From Bacteroidales bacterium (GTDB lineage: Bacteria; Bacteroidota; Bacteroidia; Bacteroidales; PXBB01), in NCBI GenBank assembly GCA_028698995.1, contig JAQVVM010000008.1, positions 23,384-87,383 on the forward strand: 64,000 nt of DNA, written 5' to 3'. Below the pieces are notes generated by a model. The model did no database searches. It saw only the letters and a list, made by a program, of their open reading frames with translations, and was not told the DNA's origin. Both the position numbers and the translations under genes were made by a program. Shown in pieces: positions 44,650 to 52,156 of this stretch. How positions within the stretch are numbered: position 1 is the stretch's first letter; the number at the start of each line of letters is the position of its first letter.

Positions 44650-46557
44650 TTAATCTGGTTTAAAATTTTTAAAACAATAGTAGTCCTTGATCAATTTCTC
44701 TTCATTTGTACTGCTTTCATTCGATAGTATTATAAATGCATTAAGTTCAAGGACATCAATAATCTTCAATTTGCAATTTTTTAGCATGGAGTTGAAAATT
44801 TTTTTATATAATTTTAATTTGCGCGAAATATCTTTTTTGTCCTCCAAAGGCTCATAGCTTCCGCTTATAACCATGGCTGCATTTTGATTCAAAGGAAGAA
44901 ATTCCCGTATAAAAATTATTAGGCTCGTTACAGAAAGTTTCTTCATATTTACAAATACACCTTCTTTACTAGTCAAACGCTCAAAACAATTTCTTTCGTT
45001 TTCCCATGCAGCCGGAAAAATATCAGTAATTTGCATGTATACGCCAAATTCATAAAAATTTAGTAAGTAATTTATTGGTTCCATGGTATTTAAACTCCGT
45101 GCTTTGATTTCAAACTGAATTTTCTTTTTAAATATGCCTTCGGAGAAATTTTCTTCTTTATGAAAACAATATTCATAAAAGCTATACATCGAATCTAAAT
45201 TATCTTTCATTTCGTCAATTATCTGCTCTAAGCTTTTTCTAAAGTTTTGTATATAAAACTTGTCCAAGCGAAAAAGCAGTGTTTTTGCCATGAATTCTCT
45301 AGTGAATGTGCATATTTCATTTATCCTGTCATCGTCATAAGTATAGGCTGTAGCTAAACATCCACCACCACAGTGCCATTTTGAAAAGCAGTTTAAACAT
45401 TTTTCATCGTGATGCATGTCATGAGCTATAAGATTGTTAAAGGATTCCTCATCAAAATCCATCTTTTGATTGTAAACATGCCCATAAACAAACTCCTTGT
45501 AGTGCTTCTCTTGTGGTGATGAAATTCTGTGACAGATGCTGATGCTGCCTTCAGGGGTGAGACACATTTCTCCTCCGCAGAAATGCTCCATGATATAATT
45601 CATGTTGCTGTAAGTAGGGCAATATAAATCCAATCCAAGAGCTTCTGCCTTTTTTAACGCATTAAAGAAAGAGTCGGAAAATTGATTAAAGAATAACTTA
45701 AGTTCTTCTGAATTTGAAAACATTGAGCTGTCTTCTACTGGTTGCAGTTTCAAGCTTTTAACTGCAGGGAAACGGGTACTCATTTCTACAACCATTTCAT
45801 CGAGTAGATTCACGTTATTTGGAGTGATGATAGATTTAAAAGTAACACTTATACCGCTCTCACAAAGTGTATCAATAGTCGTGCATACATTTTTATACTG
45901 CTCTCTTTGTGTATTTTGGACATGAGGTAAAATTTCAAATGACACACTTGCTTTTACATCATTCTCTTGTAATATTTTAATTATTTCTTTGTTGATTATT
46001 GAACCATTTGTTGTTAGGCCTATCCCTAAAGTAAAATTGTATTTATTTGCTCTTTGACGGGCATAAGAAATTACATGTTTACATATATCCCAAGCCATAA
46101 AAGGCTCACCTCCCCCTAAAACAGAAAGAAAAATTTTGCGACCTGCCAATCTCTTTGGATCTATAAAAAAGTCAATAGTAGCTTTTGCATCCTCTTTTTT
46201 TAAAATTTTTGTAGAACGCCCTTCTTGTGCATAGCAGTAACTGCATGAGAAATTGCAATCATATGTGGGAAGTATGGTCAGCTTAGTTAGTTCGTTTAGT
46301 TTTCTTGAAGGACAAACATAACCATTAATTCTCTCATACTCAAGAAGGTCCTTAAGCGCTTCGGATAAATATTCAGGGATAGGCAAAGCATTAGTTAAAT
46401 TGCTTTCCATAAGCCTTAATTCATGTGGTCTGACAAGCAATGTTTTATCAGCCAAGGGAGAATAAAGAAGGTATATCTCTTCGGAATTAGCTTTGAAATA
46501 TTTGCCAACCGGCATATTGAAAATATTTGCTTTATGAAGTCCGGGTGTTGGTATCAT
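44650..46557 (-). CDS. Radical SAM/SPASM peptide-maturase-like enzyme 4, with C-terminal extension
   Basis: A 635-residue member of the tandem set. The first 425 residues match the other four: I-F-N-M-P-V-G, Y-L-L-Y-S-P-L-A, C101-x3-C105-x2-C108, L-G-G-G-E-P-F, C-x9-G-x4-C and C-L-N-C-F-S-K-W-H-C-G-G-G-C. About 200 further residues, absent from its paralogues, have no recognised domain; they are partly helical and could bind the peptide, an exporter or another maturase. The start overlaps the upstream stop by 4 bases (ATGA), pointing to translational coupling. Confidence 0.88.
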   Translation of the reverse strand: MIPTPGLHKANIFNMPVGKYFKANSEEIYLLYSPLADKTLLVRPHELRLMESNLTNALPIPEYLSEALKDLLEYERINGYVCPSRKLNELTKLTILPTYDCNFSCSYCYAQEGRSTKILKKEDAKATIDFFIDPKRLAGRKIFLSVLGGGEPFMAWDICKHVISYARQRANKYNFTLGIGLTTNGSIINKEIIKILQENDVKASVSFEILPHVQNTQREQYKNVCTTIDTLCESGISVTFKSIITPNNVNLLDEMVVEMSTRFPAVKSLKLQPVEDSSMFSNSEELKLFFNQFSDSFFNALKKAEALGLDLYCPTYSNMNYIMEHFCGGEMCLTPEGSISICHRISSPQEKHYKEFVYGHVYNQKMDFDEESFNNLIAHDMHHDEKCLNCFSKWHCGGGCLATAYTYDDDRINEICTFTREFMAKTLLFRLDKFYIQNFRKSLEQIIDEMKDNLDSMYSFYEYCFHKEENFSEGIFKKKIQFEIKARSLNTMEPINYLLNFYEFGVYMQITDIFPAAWENERNCFERLTSKEGVFVNMKKLSVTSLIIFIREFLPLNQNAAMVISGSYEPLEDKKDISRKLKLYKKIFNSMLKNCKLKIIDVLELNAFIILSNESSTNEEKLIKDYYCFKNFKPD

Positions 46558-47915
46558 ACAGTTCTTTTAATCATGTCTGCCAAGGATGTATAATGGTCAT
46601 TATAATACTCATACTCGAGTCGCTCTAACAGTAAGCGTTTAAAAAAGTTTTTATTAAAATGGCAAACAGCAAAATGCATGTCTTTACTGAAATGATTGCG
46701 GTGAGCAAGGCATCCACCACCACAATGCCATTTGGCGAAACAATTTTCACATTCTGAATAACTTTTGACATTAATGTTTATTAAAGTGTCAAACTTTTGA
46801 AGGTTATAAACAATTTTTCCGTTTTTGGTATCACCATAATTGCACAATTCAAAATAATCTTCCACGGGCGAAGAAACTTTATGACAAGCACTGATGGTTC
46901 CTTCAGGGGTCAGACACAGAAACCCGGGACAGTATCTATTGTTAATGCCTTCAAACTTATCACGGATGGTACAATTAAGCCCTCTATGGTCAGCCTTAGC
47001 TATCTTTCGAGCCACAAAATACTGATTGGTAAAATCGTCATAAAATTTTTTAAGATCTTCAATTGAATTAAAGGCATTTCTGTCCATTACAGGGTCGAAA
47101 TTGATACTGTTTATTTTAGGAAAACGGGAAATTAATGTCTCAACCATTTCTTTCTGAAGAAAAACATTATTCTTGGTAATAGTAGCATTGACAGAAGGTA
47201 TCAAGCCTTTTTCAATCATGTGAGAAATATTTTTTGTAACGGTTTCAAAATGCCCCCTTTGTAAATTTTGAATGTCTTCAAGAATCTCATAAGATACGCA
47301 GACAAAAACTTTATACTTTAAAAATGTTTCGATCATATCATCTGTGATAATACCACCGTTTGTAATAATTTTAAAGTAAATTTTTAATCCATATTCTTTT
47401 GTCAGCGTGTGGGCGTAAGTCAGGCCGTATTTAACCAGAGGCCAAGAAAGTAAAGGTTCGCCTCCACCTGCAAAAAAAATTCCGAGTTCACCTTTTCCCT
47501 GCTTTTCTGGAGTAATAAAACCATCAAGCATTGTGGTGAGGCCTTTTTTTGTAAGTTCTTTGCCGGAGCGCCCTTTAGCTGAATAACAGTATGAACAAGA
47601 GAAATTACATTTATAATTTGGTAAAATGGAAATTTTTGTTGAATCAGATGGCCATCTCAGGGGTTTAATTAAATCCTCCAAGGGTTCATGATCCAGCAAT
47701 GTATCCAGTGTTTGTAAACTTTCTTCATCAATGAGGCTCTTATCTTTGTTTTTAAGGTAGGATTCCATTTTGATAATATTTTCCGGCAAAGAAAGGGTAA
47801 CTCCTTTACTTAATGGGGCATAAATCAAAAAAATCGCTTCATCAGGTTTCCCGAAGTTACTCCCGCAAGGAATTGGATAAATGTTGTGATTATTTAAATA
47901 AGGTGTATAAAGCAT
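46554..47915 (-). CDS. Radical SAM/SPASM peptide-maturase-like enzyme 3
   Basis: A 453-residue paralogue: N-terminal I-Y-P-I-P-C-G and F-L-I-Y-A-P-L-S, SAM cluster C103-x3-C107-x2-C110-Y-S, F-A-G-G-G-E-P-L, SPASM C-P-G-F-L-C-L-T-P-E-G-T-I-S-A-C and C-E-N-C-F-A-K-W-H-C-G-G-G-C. All expected cluster ligands are present. Its start directly follows the stop of enzyme 2 with no spacing. An extra Cys occurs within the first SPASM segment, as also in enzyme 4. Confidence 0.88.
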   Translation of the reverse strand: MLYTPYLNNHNIYPIPCGSNFGKPDEAIFLIYAPLSKGVTLSLPENIIKMESYLKNKDKSLIDEESLQTLDTLLDHEPLEDLIKPLRWPSDSTKISILPNYKCNFSCSYCYSAKGRSGKELTKKGLTTMLDGFITPEKQGKGELGIFFAGGGEPLLSWPLVKYGLTYAHTLTKEYGLKIYFKIITNGGIITDDMIETFLKYKVFVCVSYEILEDIQNLQRGHFETVTKNISHMIEKGLIPSVNATITKNNVFLQKEMVETLISRFPKINSINFDPVMDRNAFNSIEDLKKFYDDFTNQYFVARKIAKADHRGLNCTIRDKFEGINNRYCPGFLCLTPEGTISACHKVSSPVEDYFELCNYGDTKNGKIVYNLQKFDTLININVKSYSECENCFAKWHCGGGCLAHRNHFSKDMHFAVCHFNKNFFKRLLLERLEYEYYNDHYTSLADMIKRTV

Positions 47916-49232
47916 CTAAAATTTACTTAATTGGGTTTCTTCATATTTTACAATAAGAGCATTTAAAGTAAAATCTCTTATAAAATTACATAAAATTTCT
48001 TTTGTTTTCTGATTGTAACTACGATTCTGGAAATAACAGCCACCCCCACAATGCCATTTTGCAAAACACTTTTTACAAATGTCGTTGTTGATATCATTGC
48101 TTATCATATTTTGAAATTTTTCCAAGTCAAACTCCATCAATCCGTTATCATTTACTTTTCCATAAATAAAATCTTTATATAAAGGTTCCAATGGGGATGA
48201 AATAAAGAAGCATATACTTATAGTACCCTCAGGAGTAAGATCAAATCCACCCGGACAAGCTCTGTCTCTTAAGAGTTCTGTGTTTTTAAGCTTGATGCAA
48301 CTTACATCCACACCATGTTCTTTACCTGTTCTATAGGCATCAAAAAAGTTTTGTGTATAGGATTTAAAGAATTTTTCAAATTCAACAGGATTATCATAAA
48401 GAGAAGCATCAACAACAGCATCAAAACTGAGTCTTTTAATTTTAGGGAAACGTTTGGCCATAAAAATTACCATTTCTTTCTGTAGATTGACATTGGCTGG
48501 CGTAATCACAGTATTAATCGAAGGGATAATATCAGATTCAAGCAATTTGTCGAGTGTTCTGCAAACAGAGTTAAAGTCTTTACGTTGCAATTCCTGAATA
48601 TGTTCTAATATATCAAAAGAAATATTGGCTTTTATTTTATACTTTATTATAGAGTCGATAATCTCATCATTTATTATTGACCCGTTTGACGCAAATGAAA
48701 AATGTAACGTAAAGCCATAATGAGAGGCTCGATCTTGAGCATAAGAAATTCCTTTTATTACCAGGGGCCACATTAAAAAAGGTTCTCCTCCGCCACCAAA
48801 TGAAATATAAAGATCTCTTTTTTTGAGCCTTTTGGGATCAATGAAAAAATCCAGAACTTGAACCATCTGCTTTTCGTCCAATTCTTTATTTGCGTGGCCA
48901 TTGGCAGCATAGCAATAGGAGCATGAAAAATTACATCTTGCTGTAGGCAATATCGTAAGAGCACATACATCATAAGGGCTTTTAACGTAATTTACAGGTT
49001 TTGAATTTTCATTATCCAATAACAGTTTAAGAACCTCTTTTGTTTCTGAATCACTTTCGGATTTTATATCTAAACATGTTTTTTCGAGCTTAACTATTTC
49101 ATCCTTAGTAAGTTGCATGAGGATGCCTGAAATAGGAGCGTAGAGCCAGAAAGAAGCACAGTTAAAAGCATCTTTTTCAAGGGGAGGGATGATGTATATC
49201 TCGTTTTTATTTAGAAAAGGTACTGCAAACAT
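47916..49232 (-). CDS. Radical SAM/SPASM peptide-maturase-like enzyme 2
   Basis: A 438-residue paralogue: SAM cluster C100-x3-C104-x2-C107-Y-A, F-G-G-G-G-E-P-F, SPASM C-P-G-G-F-D-L-T-P-E-G-T-I-S-I-C and C-K-K-C-F-A-K-W-H-C-G-G-G-C. The N-terminal module is the most diverged of the five (I-Y-I-I-P-P-L-E in place of P-I-P-V-G), which may mean a different peptide register or partner. It lies 11 bases after enzyme 1. Confidence 0.88.
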   Translation of the reverse strand: MFAVPFLNKNEIYIIPPLEKDAFNCASFWLYAPISGILMQLTKDEIVKLEKTCLDIKSESDSETKEVLKLLLDNENSKPVNYVKSPYDVCALTILPTARCNFSCSYCYAANGHANKELDEKQMVQVLDFFIDPKRLKKRDLYISFGGGGEPFLMWPLVIKGISYAQDRASHYGFTLHFSFASNGSIINDEIIDSIIKYKIKANISFDILEHIQELQRKDFNSVCRTLDKLLESDIIPSINTVITPANVNLQKEMVIFMAKRFPKIKRLSFDAVVDASLYDNPVEFEKFFKSYTQNFFDAYRTGKEHGVDVSCIKLKNTELLRDRACPGGFDLTPEGTISICFFISSPLEPLYKDFIYGKVNDNGLMEFDLEKFQNMISNDINNDICKKCFAKWHCGGGCYFQNRSYNQKTKEILCNFIRDFTLNALIVKYEETQLSKF

Positions 49233-49243
49233 GAAATTAGAAT

Positions 49244-50611
49244 TTATCCGTTTCTTTCATTCTCGGCAATTATTTCTTGCAAAGAGGTTCCATAGTTATT
49301 TCTATATTCATTGTCAAGTTTTTCAATCACCATACGTTTTATAAATTCTCTGGTGTGTTCACAAATAATTTCCAGGATTTCAGGTTTATATACATACTTG
49401 TGAGCCATACAGCCACCCCCACAATGCCATTTTGCAAAACAAGTCAGGCATTTCTCATAGCTGTGAACATTATCGTTCGAAAGTTTTTTAAACTTTTGAT
49501 AGTCAATTTCGATTTGTCCAAATGAATTTACCTTTCCGTATATACTGTCAGCATAACCTGGGTCAAGAGGTGAGGTAATACGTGTGCACATACTTATTTC
49601 GCCCTCAGGTGTGATGGCAAATTCACCGGGGCAAAAACGTTCAATGAGTAAATTGAAATTGCGTGATGCTGAACATTCAACATTTTTCCCATGAGAACGA
49701 CCCAGTTTCCAAGCATCAAAAAAATTATTTATATATTCTTTAAAAAAGTGACGGATATCCTCCGTTGATTCAAAAGATTCTGAGTCTGTTACTGCCTCCA
49801 TCATAATATCTTTAACTTGTGGGAAACGGGTAATGACTTCTTGCACCATTTCTGTTTGAAGCAAAACATTGTCATTTGTTATAGTTGACCTTAGCTTAGG
49901 TGACATGCCGGCTTTAATCAATTTGTCAATATTTTTTACAACATCGTCATAATGACTTCTTTGCAAATTCTGAATGTCTTTTAGTATTTCAAAAGAAAAA
50001 CTGGTTGTAACTTTATATTCTTTTAATACATCTATCATGCTCTCAGTAAGTATAGAGCCGTTAGTTACCAAGGAAAAGTCAGGAGTAAAGCCATATTTGT
50101 TACAAAGCTTTCCGGCATAGCTGAATGTGAATTCTACTTTATCCCATGACAGCATAGGCTCACCACCTCCGAGTATGGCAATAAATAAAACCTTGCTTTT
50201 TACTCTGTTGGGGTCAATAAAATAATCAAGAGTTTTTTTAATTACATCAATGTTTAAAACCTTATTAGTTCTTCCCTGAGCTGAGTAACAGTAACTGCAT
50301 TTGAAATTACAGGTGTTATTTGGAAGAATAGCCAGTCGTGAAAATGAATCCGGTGATTCTAAAATCATTGCTTTTTTTTCGGGATCATTTTCCAATAGCT
50401 GCTCCATAAGCTCTTTAAGGGCTTCATCTGAATTTTTATTGCCATTTGTTAAATAATCTTCTATTTGAATCAGATACTCAGGAGAAACAATAATGGCATT
50501 ATCGGAAAGTGGCGCATAAACAAGATAATATTTTTCGGCTGCGTGACCGAAATTGGTTCCAACGGGTATAGGGAAAATGTTAGACTTCTGCATATAGGGA
50601 AATCTGCTCAT
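49244..50611 (-). CDS. Radical SAM/SPASM peptide-maturase-like enzyme 1
   Basis: A 455-residue enzyme, first of the five and nearest the peptide gene. N-terminal I-F-P-I-P-V-G-T-N-F-G and Y-L-V-Y-A-P-L-S (probable leader-binding module), SAM cluster C101-x3-C105-x2-C108-Y-S-A-Q-G-R, L-G-G-G-E-P-M, SPASM C-P-G-E-F-A-I-T-P-E-G-E-I-S-M-C and C-L-T-C-F-A-K-W-H-C-G-G-G-C, then a last Cys in I-I-C-E-H-T. It begins 96 bases after the peptide stop, beyond a terminator-like hairpin, so it is probably expressed by read-through from the peptide promoter. Confidence 0.9.
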   Translation of the reverse strand: MSRFPYMQKSNIFPIPVGTNFGHAAEKYYLVYAPLSDNAIIVSPEYLIQIEDYLTNGNKNSDEALKELMEQLLENDPEKKAMILESPDSFSRLAILPNNTCNFKCSYCYSAQGRTNKVLNIDVIKKTLDYFIDPNRVKSKVLFIAILGGGEPMLSWDKVEFTFSYAGKLCNKYGFTPDFSLVTNGSILTESMIDVLKEYKVTTSFSFEILKDIQNLQRSHYDDVVKNIDKLIKAGMSPKLRSTITNDNVLLQTEMVQEVITRFPQVKDIMMEAVTDSESFESTEDIRHFFKEYINNFFDAWKLGRSHGKNVECSASRNFNLLIERFCPGEFAITPEGEISMCTRITSPLDPGYADSIYGKVNSFGQIEIDYQKFKKLSNDNVHSYEKCLTCFAKWHCGGGCMAHKYVYKPEILEIICEHTREFIKRMVIEKLDNEYRNNYGTSLQEIIAENERNG

Positions 50612-50634
50612 ATTTTTTTTGGATTAGAAGTCTT

Positions 50635-50688
50635 AAAAAAGGCACTGTCAAAGCTGATAAACAATGTTTCAATCAGTTGGACAGTACC
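50635..50688 (-). terminator. Terminator/attenuator between the peptide gene and the maturases
   Basis: On the minus strand GGTACTGTC pairs with GACAGTGCC (one G-T pair), with an inner CTGAT/ATCAG stem, followed at once by TTTTTT. It lies between the peptide stop (50708) and enzyme 1 start (50611). Such an element would make the short peptide transcript abundant and let a minor fraction read into the enzymes. Confidence 0.75.
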
Positions 50689-50707
50689 TCATTACAGAAA
50701 CAAAAAA

Positions 50708-50797
50708 TTAATTATTGCACTGGCAGCCACCACAATGGTCGCAGCAACCATGAGCATTTTTCTTTGTCTCTTTTACTTTTACTACTTTTGTAATCAT
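50708..50797 (-). CDS. Cys-rich 29-residue peptide, candidate RiPP precursor
   Basis: A short gene encoding 29 residues. The N-terminal half is Lys/Val-rich without cysteine (K4, K7, K9, K12, K13), like a leader; the C-terminal half is G-C-C-D-H-C-G-G-C-Q-C-N-N with five cysteines (18, 19, 22, 25, 27). There is no in-frame upstream start before a stop. A promoter-like pair lies 70 bases upstream and a terminator-like hairpin downstream, then five radical SAM/SPASM genes on the same strand. It has no signal peptide and no obvious Gly-Gly cleavage site before the core, though G-G occurs inside the core. I do not recognise it as a named precursor family. A metal-binding peptide is the main alternative. 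Confidence 0.75.
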   Translation of the reverse strand: MITKVVKVKETKKNAHGCCDHCGGCQCNN

Positions 50798-50867
50798 AGC
50801 GCTTTGATTTTTAAAGTGTTAAAAAAATCCCCTTTTAAAATGGATTAAAAAAGGAAAATGATTGATG

Positions 50868-50897
50868 CAAATATAAAAAAAAAATAAAAAATGACAA
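50868..50897 (-). promoter_or_regulatory. Bacteroidetes-type promoter of the Cys-rich peptide operon
   Basis: On the minus strand TTG (50897-50895) and TATATTTG (50875-50868) are 19 bases apart, matching the -33/-7 consensus (TTG, N19, TAnnTTTG) of the Bacteroidetes primary sigma factor. The expected leader to the peptide ATG is about 60-65 bases. Confidence 0.6.
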
Positions 50898-50951
50898 TTT
50901 TTAATAAATAATAAGCTGAATTTTTAATTTGGTTTTTTGTAAATGTATTTA

Positions 50952-51116
50952 TTACGAATTGTCCTTGTTTTTCAACTTGTTAACGAATCCGTAAATCAAT
51001 AAAATCCCCATAATACCAAAAAAAATCTTATAAATGAGATTGTCTGATTTAATTATAAACCAAATAAAAGTAACTAGATAGGCTATTATAATAAAAATAT
51101 GATGGTTACGAGACAT
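50952..51116 (-). CDS. Small two-helix membrane protein, unknown
   Basis: A 54-residue frame upstream of the peptide gene on the same strand. Short polar start (M-S-R-N-H-H), then two hydrophobic helices (about 7-21 and 28-43) joined by K-S-D-N-L-I-Y-K, and a Lys/Asn-rich end. No homologue is recognised. The composition is clearly that of a membrane protein rather than noise, but in AT-rich DNA such frames can arise by chance. It could be a small immunity or partner protein of the peptide locus, or unrelated. Confidence 0.45.
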   Translation of the reverse strand: MSRNHHIFIIIAYLVTFIWFIIKSDNLIYKIFFGIMGILLIYGFVNKLKNKDNS

Positions 51117-51521
51117 GATTTTTTATTTCAAAAATACATAAAATCTCCTTTGTAATTGAAATTTATAAGTTGACTTTTTTATAGATGAATCTTTTTAAGA
51201 TTTCACCAATATATCAACGTATATACAATCCATTAATACATTTCACAAAAAGCAATATTGTTTTCCTTTATGGGCATCAACATCAATAAAATCAAATCAC
51301 ATATAATAGCTTTTTCATCTTTGTGAATTATCATAGGATTGAAGAACATTTCATTCTTGTTAATGTCCATACGAACAATAGATTTTATCCTTGTATTTTT
51401 TTGGCATTAAAGCCCTTACGGACTATTTCAATAGTGTCATCATACAAATTTGTAAATATTTGTTATGCATTAAATAAAGTAATTATGACATTAAATTTCT
51501 TATATTTGCAAATAAAAAACC
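51117..51521. other. Intergenic stretch before tpx
   Basis: About 400 bases with no convincing gene on either strand. The only clear signal is TATATTTG at 51501-51508, listed separately. Confidence 0.5.
51501..51508 (+). promoter_or_regulatory. Bacteroidetes-type -7 element (TATATTTG) of tpx
   Basis: TATATTTG lies 13 bases upstream of the tpx ATG. This would give a leader of only a few bases. No clear -33 TTG at the expected spacing. Confidence 0.45.
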
Positions 51522-52025
51522 ATGGCAAAAATAACATTAAAAGGTAATCCTATAAATACTATTGGAGAATTACCAGCTGTTGGACAAACAGCAAAAGATT
51601 TCAATCTGGCAAAAGCCGATTTAGGACGTGTAAACCTTGACTATTATAAGGGTAAGCGACTTGTTTTAAATATTTTTCCAAGTCTTGATACAGGCACCTG
51701 TGCTCTTTCTGTTCAAAGATTTAATCAGATTGCTGCTACTCTTAATAATACTTTGGTATTGTGTATTTCAAGGGATCTTCCTTTTGCACACGGTCGCTTT
51801 TGCAAAACAGAAGGTTTAAATAATATCATCACTCTTTCTGATTTTGAAACGGGAGCTTTTGGTAAAGATTACGGACTTGAAATTATTGATGGCATTCTGA
51901 AAGGATTGCATTCAAGGGCTGTCATTATCATAGATGAAAATTGTAAAGTTATTTATACACAGCAGGTGCCCGAAATTGTTGATGAACCAAACTACGATAA
52001 AGTATTGGAAGCTTTGAAACAGTAA
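51522..52025 (+). CDS. tpx: Thiol peroxidase Tpx
   Basis: A 167-residue atypical 2-Cys peroxiredoxin. The peroxidatic cysteine C60 lies in P-S-L-D-T-G-T-C and the resolving C94 in G-R-F-C-K-T-E-G, spaced as in Tpx of other bacteria. P-S-L-D-T-G-T-C differs slightly from the common P-S-x-D-T-P-V-C. The enzyme reduces lipid and other hydroperoxides with thioredoxin in the cytoplasm or periplasm; no signal peptide is present here. Single-gene unit. Confidence 0.95.
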   Translation: MAKITLKGNPINTIGELPAVGQTAKDFNLAKADLGRVNLDYYKGKRLVLNIFPSLDTGTCALSVQRFNQIAATLNNTLVLCISRDLPFAHGRFCKTEGLNNIITLSDFETGAFGKDYGLEIIDGILKGLHSRAVIIIDENCKVIYTQQVPEIVDEPNYDKVLEALKQ

Positions 52026-52156
52026 TGGTATTTGTTTTAGCTTGAATTCTTTTAGTTTAGAAAGAGAACTTTTTTAGTCATACATTTTCTGGAATGATGA
52101 TAATAGGATGTTTTGTATTTTGTAAAATTATTATTAATAAGATAAGATGTTTTAAG

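Noticed and set aside
50465-50848. A 127-residue plus-strand frame across the peptide gene
   Set aside because: It is antisense to enzyme 1 and to the Cys-rich peptide, with no recognisable domain. The minus-strand peptide has promoter, terminator and operon context, so this frame is a shadow.
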